From Amoebidium appalachense (taxonomy: Eukaryota > Ichthyosporea), in the NCBI GenBank assembly GCA_963693365.1, contig CAVNZM010000003.1, positions 13,640,001 through 13,704,000 on the forward strand: 64,000 bases of DNA, written 5' to 3'. Shown here in pieces: positions 49,263 to 62,150 of the stretch (position 1 is its first letter; the number at the start of each line of letters is the position of its first letter). Below the pieces are notes generated by a model. The model saw nothing but the letters and a program-made list of their open reading frames with translations. It had not been told where the DNA came from and made no database searches. The position numbers were made by a program, and so were the translations under genes.

Positions 49263-52200
49263 CAGTCCTCCTCCTTGACCTCGATGTGACGGGTGATGAC
49301 CTCCGTACGGCCACCAAAGAAGGCATCACGGAACTGCACCGGACCCGTGGGCACGGGGGCCACCCTGCCGGTGCCCTCCCTCCGTGCCGCCTGTGCTGCA
49401 AGGGCAGCCTTGACCTCGGGGCTCTGCCTCAGCCTGTCCCACCTGCACACCCACATGCTCTGCATCTTGTGGCCCTGGGCACGGATGTACCTCTCGTGGG
49501 CCATGGTGCTGTCGTAGGCCTCCCTGGCCGGCCTCTTCACCACCCTCATCGTCATGTCCTCGTGCCTGTTGCAGTCAGGGCACCCATGGAACACGCACCC
49601 GTGGAAGAAGTAGTAGGTGCACGTGCCGTCGTCGTGGGTGGCCTTGGCATCGGCCGTGGCCCTGCCGTGGGGGTCGTACCCGGTGGCCACGTGCCGTGCA
49701 ACGTCGTCTGGCCCCACCCCCAGGCCGTGGGTGACGTAGTCGATGTACTCCTGCTCCTTCTTGCTGCTGTTCACGTTGCCCATGGTCTGGTCACGCATCA
49801 CGGCCACGTCCTTGGGCATGGCCTGCGTGATCCAGAAGTGCATGGCGAGGGAAGCAAGGGTCACGCACGTGAAGGGGTCGATGCCCGTCAGCTCGATGAG
49901 TTTCGACATGAAGGCCTTGACCACCTGCTGCAGCAGCACCACATCCTTGACACAGTAGTCCTCGCACTGCTGGGCAATGTCGTAGCACGTGCCCGCCGGT
50001 GCCTGCCCCTGTAGCCGTGCCTGCTCCTCCCGCCACCACTGCATGAAGGCAGCATGCTGCTTGGGCTTCATGTCCTGGGCCCCAAAGTCCTCGGGCCCGG
50101 GGAAGGGGATGTGGCCGGCCTTGAAGTTGGCAAAGGTGGCTGCATGGTGGGGGAAGTGGCCCTTGGTCTCCTGGCAGCCCATGGCCTTGCCTGCATCCGA
50201 CAGTGACATGGTGAGGAAGTTGAGGGTGCCGTCCCCCCTCTGCCCCCCGTGCCTCCTCTTCCGGCCGGCACCTGCTGCTGCTGCCTGCTGCTGCACATCA
50301 CCATGGCCATCACCATGGCCATTGCCATCGTGGCCATGGCCATCGCCATCGGCACCATCACCATCCACCTGCATGGGTACGGGGGCTGCTGGTGCACCGG
50401 CATTCTTGACGTAGTGGCGTATACGGCAGGACTTGATCTTGCTGTTGGCCATGATGGGCACGTACACGTAGTCCTGGCTGCCCACCACCCTCTTGGTCAC
50501 AAAGTGGAAGTCAAAGCCACTGCCGTTGTGGCAGTACACCCGGCCACCGGCATGGGCAGGGGTGTCAAACAGCCATGCCACCACCTTGTCAATCACGTGG
50601 TGGTGGTCCTCCATCAGCACGTCCCACCCGTTCTTGCCGTCGGCAGAGTCCTCCGGCCAGAAGACGATGGGGGCAGACGGCTGGCCGTCCATTGGCTCGA
50701 CGTACATGGCCACTGCATGGTACACGATGTGGATGAAGTGGGGGTTTTCGGGGGTGTGGTCGGGGGCGGGCACGGGCATGGTCTCGAAGTCCAGCACAAT
50801 GTCCCTGATGGGCTGCCGGGTCTGCTTCCACGAGCCCTCGCTGCCGTCGTCGGGCACGTGCCGTTTGCACACGTGGGCACCCACCCTGCCGTCGGCACCA
50901 TCCACCCTGGCCCTCTGCCGTGCAGGTGACCCATCCCCCTCCCCCTCCTCCCCCTCCTCCCCCTGCCCATGCTCGTTGGAGTAGCACGCCACCCTGTCGC
51001 ACGCCGTGCCGTCTGCATCCGTGTGCGTGCACATGTAGACACGTCGCTGGTCACGCTTGCTGCGTATGAGGCACGTGTGGTTGCCGGGCATGTACCCCCC
51101 ACAGCCCTTGCAGTCGTAGTCGGTGCACAGGTGCTGTGTCCACGTGTCGTCCTTCTTCTTGCCCCCGTGCTCACCCCCATCATCCCCCTCCCCCTCAGAC
51201 ATCTGCATGAGGTCAACGGCATCGCCATCATCATCATCGTCACCTTCGTCGTCCGATGAGTCGGCAAGGCCGGGTGGGGGGTCTGAGTCGGCATCCTCGG
51301 CATCCGAGTCCTCCTCCGTGCCCGTGCCCCAGCCCCAGTCCTCCCCCTCGTCGTTGGCGCCGGCATCTGCACCTGCATCGTACCCCCCTTGCTCCTGGGC
51401 GGTGTGCAGCCGACGTAGCCGGCGCACGCTGGCGTACTTGAACTTGTAGAAGAACCGGCCGGCAGGGTTGCCTGACACACACACCCGGCGGGCACCATCC
51501 CCAGCATCCATCACCCTGTACCCCTGCAGGCCGTGGGTGCACGTGTCCAGCCGGCACCAGAACACGTTGTCGCAGAAGGACAGTCCCTTGCCGCCGGCCC
51601 CTGCCCCTGAGCCCTTGAGCTTGGTGCTGTGGTTGGCCATGCACTTGGCCGACGGGAAGAGGCCACAGCAGTCGTCACAACGGTAAGGCCATGCCTCCTC
51701 CCCTGCCCGTGCAAGCTGCAGACGGCGCTCGGGGGTCCACACACAGGCGTTGGCCTGGTCGATGCGGTCCCCCTTTGACCCACAGTTGTCACACTGGTTC
51801 ACACAACGGTGCACCCCCATGTTCTTGGCTTGCACGGTCTGGTTGCAGTGGAAGCAGGTGCTGAGGCTCCGGCGTACCTCCCCCGTGTGGTTGCTGTGTC
51901 GTAGGCGCTCGATGGCCGTGCTGACACTGGAGGTGATGGCCGTGAAGTGCCCCAGCTTCTGGGAGTGGGCCAAGTACATGGTGCACAGCTTGGAGGGGGG
52001 TAGGGCCGTGCTCAGGTCCCCGTACCGGCGTAGCACTCTGGCCCCGCTGTCCATGTCCACCACCACCAACCGCAGGCGGGTGACTGACTCAGGCTGCTCG
52101 GCAATGGCCGTGTTGAAGGCATCCACGGCTGCACCCAGTTCATCCACCGTCAGGCCGTCCTCTGCAGGCACGGGCAGGTCGTACTTGGCCCACAGCACGC

Positions 52201-53353
52201 GGGTTGCCCTCACCAATCTCCGCAGGTAGCGGTCCTTGAAGTGGCTACGGTAGTCTGTGGGTGTGAGTAGCAGGTTGCACACCCCACAGCCGGAAGATCT
52301 CGACCTCCCCGGGGTCGTGTTGCCGACCCCCACCACCTCCTCCGGGGTCAGCAGGTGGCACAGCACGTGGTGGTCCTTGCGATCCTTGAGGTTTCCCCCC
52401 TTGCCCAACACCTTGCGTGTGTGCTCGGTGGGCAGGTTGGCCTGCTCGTTGCCATTGGCTGCCTTCTTCACCCACATCACCATGCTGTACAGCAGGCACA
52501 GCTGGGCACAGTTGGGGCCGTAGGCAAAGCCGTGAAGCTGCTGGTGGTCTAGGCGGGTCTCCCCGGTCACCTGTGGGTCGTCGGTGGTGCAGGCATCCTG
52601 CACCAGGGCGGTCACATCCACCACGGCCTTGGCCTCCACCAGATCCCGCAGCCACTGTGCACCCACCCCCGTGGTGGTGGACTGGGACCCACAGGCACCC
52701 CTCCTCACCATGTCCTTGGGCCGGGCCACTGTCAGATGCACGCTGGACCGGCCGTCCATGAAGGTCTCGGCTGCACTCTGGGTACGTTGACGTATGTTCT
52801 CCATCAGCTTGAGCACCACGGCGTTGACATCACCATTGAACACGTCCATGGGGCCGGCAGTAAACACACGACGGTTGGTGACGTCGGCATTGGGGTTGCC
52901 ATCATCCCCCACCTGGTTGTCCACACCGTTGGCCTGCACGTGCAGGCTGATGATACGCACAATCAGCATGTCCCCCGCCTGCACATCTGCACGGGCAATG
53001 GCATCGAACAGCATGGCTGCAAAGCTTAAGAACTGGGGGAACTCAGTGACGTCAAGGGTGCGCAGGGGTTGGTACTCGAGGGTGTGGCCGCGTACACACA
53101 GTCCCCGTGCCTGCATGTCATCTACACGGGAACGCAGCCGCCAGTTGCCCTCGGCGGGCATGGCAATGATCTGGGGGTCATCGGGGTGGTTGATGGGGGC
53201 GGGGGCGGGGGGGAGGCCGGGGAGGGGTGGGGGTGGGGGTGGTGGGGCCAACATGGCCTGCAGAAACGGGTGGGCTTGCAGGACCTGCTGCGGGTCGGCA
53301 TCCAGTGCCCGCAACAGGTCATCTTCAAACTCTTCCTGGCTCTCTCTGAACAT
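49263..53353 (-). CDS. polB: Protein-primed family-B DNA polymerase, N-terminal part (interrupted gene)
   Basis: The N-terminus starts inside the TIR. A ~850-residue N-terminal extension holds LAHSQKLGHFTAITSS and paired CxxC/H fingers (CFHCNQTV, CVNQCDNC, YRCDDCCG). The 3'-5' exonuclease follows: Exo I as VLDFETMPV, Exo II as YCHNGSGFDFHF, Exo III as YCVKDVVLLQ. Then comes the FFHGCVFHGCPDC insertion typical of Polinton-type polymerases and FFGGRTEV before the palm. The gene is cut by the SINE at 49262, and its palm continues at 48601. The polymerase would replicate the linear element from a terminal protein primer. Confidence 0.93.
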
Positions 53354-54117
53354 CTTGAAATGTAACCTTAGATCTCAGGCTGTAATCTTAGAAATCTCAA
53401 GTATCAATCTAATTAATAATTACTAGGCTAAGCCTGGCTGTGCCAGAGCAACGCCTCAATAAAGAACAGTATCCAAAATAACAAGCCTGTGCCTGTGCAA
53501 TAAATCTCCAAAGCAAACATCTTGCAAAAAACAACGTCGGTACGTGTTTGTGTGTGTGTGTGGCCGCGGTGACCGCCTGTGTACCTAAGGCGTCCAATAA
53601 GAGACCCAGATTGACCGATCCGGGCGCTCATTGGACGCCTTGGGGATGGAATGTGCTGTCCTTAATGCTCATTGGACGCCTTGTGCGGCAATTGGCTTTT
53701 TTGAGCCGAATTATCATTGGCCGCCCGCGCATCCGTAATACTATTGGACGCCTTGTACATGCAATTCAGAATTCGAATTCCCATTGGACGCCTTGCGCAA
53801 ACCTTCGCATTCATTTAATCCGCACTTGTGTACGCACCACACGTACGCGTACACGTACGCGTACACGCGGCGCGCCCTCTCTCTTTAAAGATTCAACTAG
53901 AACCACGTGCTCTGCACGTGTTTTACACACACAGTGTGTGCACGTGCTCCTGTACATATATCCACCCATATCACATATCCCATATCGCGATATGTGTACA
54001 TAGATATCACATATCTCATATTCACATATCCCATATCTTTGGGGGTTGCGGGACCGCGTGAATGTGACGTCACTTGTGACGTCACCATTCACGGGGTGCC
54101 GCGCCCCTATATGTAGT
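53224..54117 (-). repeat. Right terminal inverted repeat
   Basis: Inverted copy of the left TIR. The TGACGTCA pair is at 54065-54072 and 54077-54084. AAGGCGTCCAAT motifs lie between about 53587 and 53800. The repeat runs into the first ~43 codons of polB, whose start at 53353 lies inside it, so the polB promoter is in the TIR. Confidence 0.92.
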
Positions 54118-54360
54118 GGCACCTATTAGCCAATCAAAACGTCAGATTTCACATATCACTAGACCGAGTTTTGATTGGCTCGGATCAGATTTCACATATC
54201 ACTAGATCGATTTTGATTGGCTCAGATCGGTAGGCTTAGGTATATAAGCACGACAGTTTTTAGCAGATCAGCAAGCTACAAACACATCTTATGTGTTTAG
54301 CACCTACAGCCTTAGTACAGCTATATATTCCTTTTCATTCTCCCTATATTTCCTTACGCC
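54118..54360 (+). promoter_or_regulatory. Ngaro-like A1 repeat, right part, with promoter
   Basis: Continues the A repeat broken at 9071. Two direct repeats (CAGATTTCACATATCACTAG at ~54145 and ~54186) are each followed by TTTTGATTGGCTC. TATATAAGCACGAC at 54240 is a TATA box ~125 bp before the gag ATG. The 45-kb insertion lies upstream of these boxes, so it would separate them from anything further out. Confidence 0.75.
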
Positions 54361-54367
54361 GGTCAGC

Positions 54368-55452
54368 ATGCCGCCGAAAAAGCGCCAGGCCTCAGCCACC
54401 GCCCCTGCCGCGGCACCTAAGCGCCTGACCCGCAGCGACCTCCGCCACAGGCTGACCAACGCTCCCGCGGGCACTGACGCGCCTCCGGAGGCCCATACCA
54501 CCACGGACCCTCCGGCTACTCTCCCCTCTACTCCTGAAGTCCCTCCTCAGGCCCCGCCGTCACCGCCGATGACTTCTCAAGACGCCGTCCTTGCCGCCCT
54601 CACCGCCATCAGCACCCAGATGGCTGGCGTCCTGGCTGCTCTCACCAACCGCGACCCTCCCGCGCCCCCAGCCGCGCCCTCCGCACCCGGGGAGGTTTCC
54701 CCGGGGCTGCATCTCGGCCCTGACCTGGACCTACCTGCCCTGCCCGTGCTCCCCATTACAGGTGAGAACACTGGCGACATTCAGCCGGGCACACTGCCGC
54801 TTCCCCCCGCGGATGTGCTGGCAGATTTGCGCGCCAATCGTTTCGTCGACCTGTATAAGTTCACCCCCGCAGCCCTCCTGGCCCCATCCAAGAAAGGTCA
54901 GCAGCTGCGCATGGCCGACGACGGCAGCATCGAGACTTTTCGCAATGACAAACCCGTTCCCCTGCGTTCACTCGTCATTTGGATCCAAGCTTGGACCCAT
55001 TACATGGCCGCCAAGCACCACCTCGACCTCCCCACGGACAAGGACGTACTTTGGACTCAGCACATCACTCGCCTCAGCACCCGATACCCGTGGGCCCAGA
55101 TCCACAACTACGACGTGTACGCCCGTACCGTTGCCCACCAGCAGGGTCGGGCTCCGATCGAGTGTCCCAACCTGCTCGCCCAACTCCACCAGGATCTCCT
55201 CCTGCCACCCACTCTGCTCATCCCGGACGCATGTCAGCGCTGTGGCTTCCCCCGACCACCCCAGCGCGGCCTGCCCCATGTACCCCAAGCCCGGCTGTGG
55301 TCTTGACGGCTTCAAGCCGCCCCACAAGCCCGGCGGGAGACAAACCCCCAACCGCCCTGGCCCGCAACCCGGCCCGGCAAAACCGGCCCGACCCGTGGAT
55401 CTACCCGCGACGCACTGCAGGAATTTCCACATTAACGGTCGGTCCTGCGCTA
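54368..55452 (+). pseudogene. Ngaro-like gag with frameshift and 3' truncation
   Basis: The ATG at 54368 opens a basic N-terminus (MPPKKRQASATAPAAAPKRL), then a Pro/Ala-rich segment, and a capsid-like region (ILADLRANRF-type VLADLRANRFVDLYKFTPAAL). The frame breaks at a C run near 55255. The true continuation (CPMYPKPGCGLDGFKPPHK) is in the next frame and ends at HCRNFHINGRSC near 55452, before the zinc knuckle. Nothing of RT or recombinase follows, so the element is 3'-truncated. Confidence 0.85.
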
Positions 55453-56276
55453 CATCAGCAAAGGCCACCCACCCATCCATTCGGTATCATTCGGGCATCA
55501 TAGATATTAGAATGATAGTACCCATCCACGAACCCACCCTTCATCCAACACTATATCAGTCTGATACTCTTTTTGTTAAATTCTAATATCCGGTTATTTT
55601 AAGGTATTAGAATGATATCCATGTCTAGATATCATTCTGATATTGGAATAGCCCCCGAAAAAGCCCGAAAAGCCCCCGAAAAAAGGCGTTGTTCTACTTG
55701 TTGCTCTATCCTTTGGCCATCCAGCTATGTATCATTCTGATAACATAATGGATGTTGGAATGATACATACCCTCAAATGCTCTACGTTTTCAGATAGGGG
55801 TAAACATATCTGAATGAGACTTGAATAGTACATTACCAAGTACAAAAAGTGCCCACGTTGGTGATAAACGGTTATCCAAATGATATCCCAATGATATCAT
55901 TGCAAGAACGGGAGGTGTATTATAATATCTTTGTATGCCCTATTATGGTATTGGTATGATAGAAGAAAATGAAATGATCTTCCTTTCCTAATATCAGAAT
56001 AGTCTCATTCTAATACCGTGAATGATATCCAAATGATATCTATTGTAGAAAAGGGGGTGTATTATAGTATCTTTGTATGCCCTATTATGGTATTGGTATG
56101 ATAGAGGAAAATGTAACGAAATTCCTTTCCTAATATCATATAATAGTGTCATTCTAATATCGTGAATTCCAAAACCTCATATCATAATAGCACTATTCCA
56201 ATATCTTAAAATCGTGGAACATTTAAATCTGTACCCTATTATAGTATCATAATTGAGAGACATGTATATCATTATG
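55453..56276. repeat. AT-rich DNA with ~153-bp duplication and ATGATATC motifs
   Basis: The segment GTATCTTTGTATGCCC-like ATCTTTGTATGCCCTATTAT occurs at ~55929 and ~56081 with shared flanks. AATGATATC and ATTCTGATA are scattered throughout. No gene. Confidence 0.7.
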
Positions 56277-56472
56277 GGGGTTTACGCTGTTTACTCGAGG
56301 CAAAGAGAACCAGTCTCAGGTATGGGGGGGGGGGGTTTGCTCGGAATATCCCCTCAGCGGTATATCATGATCACGTACATAGATGTCGGGTGGTGACTAT
56401 ATATCAGGGTTTACTTTCTCTACGAGACACCATAAAGACTACAAGGAGAAATCAATTAGTTGGGGTTCCCCG

Positions 56473-56500
<28 letters not shown>
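56277..56500 (-). mobile_element. LINE 3' end, third copy
   Basis: Same GTAAACCCC terminus and 3' UTR as at 31164 and 38634. It breaks at the internal poly-A run, so it is only ~220 bp long. Confidence 0.88.
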
Positions 56501-56503
<3 letters not shown>

Positions 56504-56924
56504 TTTTATTTTTTTTGGTCACCTTTGATTGTCGTTGTGGGCATCATAATGGTCACTTAAAATATATCATTCGTGTACCATAATGGTACCATTTTATTGA
56601 TTCGTTCCGTCGTCGACCCCCCCCCCCCCCCCCCCGGGTCGATCTGCTATTAGCACTAAACTGTATTCAGACTTAAGAATAAAAATCCAAAACAAAAAAA
56701 TCGAAAACAAAAAAATCTCAAAAATCTCAAGTCAAAAAAAAAAAAAAAAACCCAAGTCAGACATAAATTTTCTAAGTCTCGCTCAAAGAGAACTACGTAT
56801 GTTTTTCAAAAGTTCTAAGACACACGCCCAGCGTGTGTTAATACCGTCACATTTTAACCTTCCAAACAACCAAAATAAAACATAACAATATACTAACATT
56901 TTTGTTAGTTAGTATACTAAATTA
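56501..56924. other. Non-coding AT-rich DNA
   Basis: Contains a C run at ~56618-56635 and an A run at ~56734. Nothing else recognised. Confidence 0.5.
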
Positions 56925-57340
56925 TTATTTCTTTTTCTTGTGGTTCAATTTCTTGGGGGGGGTCTTTATGGGTGATTTTGCGGGCCGCTTATTGGCGACG
57001 CGCGACGCCTCGTCGCTGCTGCTGCTGCCGCTCTCACGCTCCTTGTCCCCCGCACCGCCAACCACCGACATGTTGCCGTCCAACAGCTTGGGGTCCACCA
57101 CCTTCTCGACGATGATGTTGGTGTCGGGGATGGGCTCGGCCTCCTTCATGACGATGTCTCCGTCGTTCTTGTCCTTGTTGCCGGCAGCGTCATCGTTGAT
57201 CTCCTCCTGATGTCGGCCTCCTGGACCTTAGCCTCGGCCTCCTTGGCCTTTGCCTCGGCCTCCTTTAAGTTAGCCTCGGCCTCCTTAGCCTCGGCCTCCT
57301 TGGCCTTAGCCTTACGGACGCGCTCGTAATGCTTGATGTA
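56925..57340 (-). pseudogene. Inverted last-exon copy of the five-exon gene family
   Basis: On the minus strand, a TTGCCCCAACAG acceptor precedes YIKHYERVRKAKAKEAEAKE. This is the same position and heptad style as the other last exons, and starts with Y as in the copy at 34514. A repeated KEAEA coiled coil follows. A one-base frameshift near 57215 separates it from DGDIVMKEAEPIPDTN and a basic nuclear-signal-like end (KTPPKKLNHKKKK). No partner exons are seen further upstream on this strand. Confidence 0.6.
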
Positions 57341-57459
57341 CTGTTGGGGCAACAGAATGACGTGTTAGTCTTACTTGTGTGCTGGTGAACAATATAATGC
57401 CAAAATACAGGCAGAATATTCCGTGCTGGTTCATAAGGGTTTCACTTAACATTGATTTG

Positions 57460-57491
<32 letters not shown>

Positions 57492-57526
57492 GTGGTGGTG
57501 GTGGTGTGTGTGTGTGTGAGTGTGTG

Positions 57527-57563
<37 letters not shown>

Positions 57564-57655
57564 GGCATGGGTGTGCTACATGGCATTAGAGTGAGTGGGA
57601 AAAACAGTGTCGGTCGAGGCACTTTCACCAGGCAAGGCTTCTTCGGAAGCACCCC

Positions 57656-58938
57656 ATGACCGACCCTGTGTACACCACGGTGCTCATGAAGTTTGGCGCC
57701 AACATCCAGAATGATCCCCAGCGCCTTATCAAGGCCATCGCTATGACGCTCAAGAAAGACCCCCCCACAGGAAAGCCCTCCTGGGGGAAGGTTTCCGACG
57801 AGGAGATTCAAGAAGCCGTCGTGTACTTCGGCAAGCTGAAGCGCACTGATGAAGACTTCAAGCTCAGGTCCAAGTAAGTAACCCCCACCCCCCCCCCCCC
57901 CCCACCCCCCCCCCCCCCCCCCCCCCCTCCCCCCCCCCCCCCTCCGAAGCGCAAGCACACACACACAAGCACACCACATCATCCCTAAGTGTTCTATCCA
58001 TCATAATGAGGTGCCCATAGGGTCGATATACGGCATCGTATCATTCTGATACATTGGCAATATGTTAGTGAACACTTGTTGTACTTTTGATTAAGTTTAC
58101 GTGTCCCTCATATGTTTCATATATTCGTAATAGCTGTGGCATTGTATCGAAATACTATTGCCAACATGTCTTCGATATGTAAATGATATTGGCATTGTAT
58201 TGTTCATATGTTTCTAGTGAGTGATATTGTCGTCGACATACTTTACTTCTTGCAAGTAGTGTTGGACAACTATCCATAGGTTTACATTAAAATGTTTGGT
58301 TATCTTGTTGACTTTTTTATATAACGACATTAACACCCTCCACCCAAACATGGCAGGTTCAGCAGGGCCATGTCACAGGCCAAGCACAACGTCGTCAAGT
58401 CTGTCCGGCGGCAAATGCCCATGTTCAGTGTGCTTCCAGGAAACGTCAGGGTAAGCTTCCTAAACCCTGGTTGCTTGTGTGTTCAAACCCCAAACACTGC
58501 CTGCAATGTAGAGTTTTATAGTCAGAGTGTAGGACAAAAATGAATGTGCCCATGATACTATGCTAGTAGTAGCTGTTTGTTAGGCATTGAACACCTTTTA
58601 CCGTTGACAAGTTATTCTGAATCTGTTTGTACATTCCTTCGTCAGCACTCATCACTGACATGCACATCTCTTCTTGCAGATCTTGGACAGGGATGTCCCC
58701 AGGGAGTTCACGTCCCGGTGGGCGTTCTGGCAGAGCCTCATGGATATCATCGACCTTGCCCCAGGCATGTCAGGTGGCAGCAGGGCTTTCCGCGACCCAG
58801 AGACCGGCCACCCTTTTGGGAACCCAGCGCTCCTCGACCTGCTATTGGCCTTGGATGAAGTGCGAAACCGCGCGAACGACATGGACATCACCTTCGAGAC
58901 CATTGACGTAAGTCCACCCCCCCCCCCCCAAAACTCCC

Positions 58939-58970
<32 letters not shown>

Positions 58971-59742
58971 ACACCCTTATCCCTTCCCATAATAGCCCTT
59001 TTGGACATGTGTGTATGGAATCAGTCACTTTCTTTTCTAGTTATTTCGTTTGTTTCAATTGCGTTTGCTGTCTATGAGTTCATTTTCCTTTTACTAAGTT
59101 AATGGTCCTTGATGTAGATTAACCCAAGCCCAATCCACATGATCATAGCTAACTGCTGATTTCTCAATGATGCAGGACGTGCTGAAGGACTTGCCCCAAT
59201 TTGTGCGCTTCATCATTTACATCATCGAGGCCTGTCTGAGCGACCGCGCTGCGGCACAAGCTGATAATGGCTTGCCTGTCTGGTCACCCTTCTCCAAGGA
59301 GGGAGGCATCCCCAAGGACTGGCATGGGCTGGCGAACCCGAGGTCCTTTGAAGCGGTAGGGAACCCCCCCCCCCCCCCCCCCCCCTCCCTCCTCCCAACC
59401 CCTTGAACATGAACATGATACTTCCACATTTTATAGTTTTCTTGCCAGAAGATGGGGAGTACGTTTGCATATTATTATTTCAGTTAAATTATGCTCCATT
59501 TGCAGCTTGCCACTTGGCACATGTCTTTGTCTGCAGAACTCTTGTTACATTCATTCTAATTCGTGTGTCCTCAGGCCATCAACAACTGGAAGACTTTCAA
59601 GGCCCAGGAGGAGGCCAGGCTCAAGGAGGCCGAGGCTGAGCAACAAGACTCAGAGATCAACGCCCACAAGTCCCCCCACGCTCCAGAGCCCCCCCCCGCT
59701 CCTAAGTCTCCCCTCGCCGCCAATACCGAGCACGAGCACTGA
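57656..59742 (+). CDS. Five-exon gene of unknown function, 295 aa
   Basis: Exons are 57656-57873, 58357-58450, 58680-58907, 59176-59355 and 59575-59742; all introns are GT-AG and the phases join without a stop. The protein starts MTDPVYTTVLMKFGANIQND. It has a conserved DPETGHPFGNPALLDLL segment, a hydrophobic helix in exon 4 (FVRFIIYIIEACL), and a final exon with a charged coiled coil (FKAQEEARLKEAEAEQQD) and an acidic end. No family recognised. Two decayed relatives lie in the window, so it is multi-copy. An upstream coding exon is possible. Confidence 0.75.
57881..57942 (+). repeat. Poly-C tract just after the exon 1 donor
   Basis: The donor GTAAGTAA is followed within ten bases by a C-dominated run of ~60 bp. 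Similar tracts follow the donors at 58908 and 59356, and at 30199 and 30834 in the decayed copy. Confidence 0.9.
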
Positions 59743-59810
59743 GACGGCCATGCCTGCAACATCGACAAGTCCCATGCCGCCTGCAACATTGACGAGCCCT
59801 AAAAGTTTTT

Positions 59811-59841
<31 letters not shown>

Positions 59842-60476
59842 GGGGGGAGGTTTTGGGGGTGGATTTTTTTCTTTGGTTTTGGGTGGGGGGGGGGGGGTAG
59901 TGGACTTGGGTTTTTTTAGGGGGGGGGGGGGTGGTGTATACATGGCCGGTTGAGCCTGTGGGAAAAGGGGGTGGGGCCGGGGGGGGGGGGGGAGGAGGGG
60001 GAGGGGGTTGGGCCGGGGGGGGGGGGGAGAGGGGGGGGGGGGCACCAGGTGTGGTCCTCCTCAATATTAAATGTGGTATATCCAACCGAAGTTAATAAAG
60101 TGGCCATACGGAACACGTATGGATGTCGACATGTGCAATACATTGGCAATACATTGACAATGATCATGGGGCTGTGCTTACCATACCGTGTGCACATTGC
60201 CAATATATTGAGCATGTGGTTGAGGTATCAATAAAGTTATTATCAATACATTGGCAATGTTCGTCATACGTATTATTCTTAGATATAAGACGTTACTCCG
60301 ATATGCCTTTCATATTATAAGCGCACTTATACTGTACTTTGCATGCATTCGTTCCCATTATCATTTTATTGGCAATGTATTTGGATAGTATAGTGTGATA
60401 TTTATAATATATATGTAATGCATTATCAACACTTATATCTTTATGGTGGTGGTATCATTCGTATGTTGGCAATATA
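59743..60476. other. Intergenic DNA: G-rich runs then TTGGCAATA-rich DNA
   Basis: 59806-60045 is a poly-T then poly-G region. 60060-60476 is AT-rich with repeated ATTGGCAATA motifs (~60141, 60194, 60247, 60369, 60465). No gene. Confidence 0.6.
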
Positions 60477-60903
60477 CAGTATGCGTCCGCGCGTAACATA
60501 CTCCGCGCACAACATAACGTCGACGCCGATTTTCAAAAAATCTTAACATACTGACCTCGGTCATTTTTCGGGATTATGTTAGCGCACCAAGGGGTCCTAT
60601 ACATAGTAGGACGAGTAATCGGGTTTATCTGGTCAGTTTAGACCCCCTATCTTTAGTATTTCGATCTCTTTCCCAGACAAAACAGTGGTTCGCCGTGATT
60701 TCAACGACCGCCCAAAGCTCGGCAGGGCCAATGATAGGCGGCGGCCGCCCATCGCATGGTATGCAAAGGACTCATGTGGCCGACTATGTCGATAAACGAG
60801 CAGAAACATACGAAGGCCCCAACTAGTTCGAAGCAGTCTTGTATAGCTAGTTTTTACATCCTAGTCATATAGGCAGGTTGAATGCATATTAAACCCACCG
60901 ATC

Positions 60904-61275
60904 ATGACCAAGCCAGTAGTCCAGGTGCAGGCAGCTGCACTTGGGGCGTTGAATAGTGCACTGCACACAGTAAATGAGGCCACAGACAAGTTTCAGGAAA
61001 CTACCCAAGAAGCCCAAGCAATCATTTCTGAGGGTTTTGTAAACGCAAACAACACAATCAACAACGCAACCACACGTGCAATTGCACAAGCCGAAACGGC
61101 AAAAGCACAATTGCGCTCGCACATGGAGAGTTTAGAGAGCCGCAGAGCCCCCACACGCGCGGAATCGCTGAAAAAGGCTGCCAGTAAGCCTGGGCAGAAG
61201 ACGATGTTCGATTTTGGGTGCATGGGTGTGAGATCTTGCGCAGGTTTAGTTTGGTGGGCTGGCTGCGTGGGGTGA
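60904..61275 (+). CDS. Small helical protein in the TIR element, 123 aa
   Basis: MTKPVVQVQAAALGALNSAL begins a long amphipathic helix rich in Ala/Asn/Gln (TQEAQAIISEGFVNANNTIN), then a basic patch and PGQKTMFDFG, which resembles a PCNA-binding PIP box lacking its last aromatic. A GT at the end of FDFG could be a splice donor, in which case the last ~15 residues are intronic. No transposase signature. Confidence 0.5.
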   Translation: MTKPVVQVQAAALGALNSALHTVNEATDKFQETTQEAQAIISEGFVNANNTINNATTRAIAQAETAKAQLRSHMESLESRRAPTRAESLKKAASKPGQKTMFDFGCMGVRSCAGLVWWAGCVG

Positions 61276-61486
61276 TAGTGGGTGGTGCCCAGAAAAGGGG
61301 GTTTCTTTTCCGTGTGAGTTACGGTAATGGTTTGGAGCTTGATGAAACCCTGAATACGGATTTGTATGAGGCGAAGGGGGAGGGGTTGCCTCTTACTCGT
61401 GTAGGTGTGTGGTGCCAAATTCGTAAGGTGTGAGAGTAAGGTGTGAGGGAGCAGAAAGACTAGTACGCCCTTGTTTGTATGAGTTG

Positions 61487-61522
<36 letters not shown>

Positions 61523-61699
61523 CTTTTTTTGGTTTGGTCCCCTTGAAAAAAATTAGTATGTTTTTATTATTATTTGAATCAATTACTTATTGATTTCCTC
61601 TATATTTACTTATTTAGCGGGTTGGGGAGGAGGGGAGGGGGGGGGGGGGGGGGGACTTGATGTACTAAATGCTAGACTTTCAAGTATTGATTTAGATTT

Positions 61700-61780
<81 letters not shown>

Positions 61781-62150
61781 CACACACACACACACATAGG
61801 CTTTCACGCTTTCAGCTTCTTTTTTTTTTTTTTTTTTTTTTCAAAGTTTTTTTTTTTTTTTTTTTTTCCGAATTTCCCTTTATTTTTTTTTCACCATCTC
61901 AAAAAGGAACTAGTATAAGTATTCTTTGTTTATTCATTCATTTGATCAATTTATTATTTGTTTACTACTATATTTATGTCATTTAGCGGTTTGCGGATTC
62001 CCCGCCCGATGGAGAGGCCCAGTGTGGCCTCCTGGGCGGGCGGGAGGGCGGGCGGGCGGGGCGGGGGGGGGGGGGGGGGGGGGGGAGGACAGGGGGGGGG
62101 GTAACATAATCGAGACGGGCTCTGGGAGCCTATTTTTAGATACTAATTAA
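61276..62150. repeat. Microsatellite-rich interior of the TIR element
   Basis: (GT)n at 61490-61520, a G run near 61640, (CA)n at 61703-61795, poly-T runs at 61820-61867, and GGGC/G-rich DNA at 62030-62100. No gene. Confidence 0.8.
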
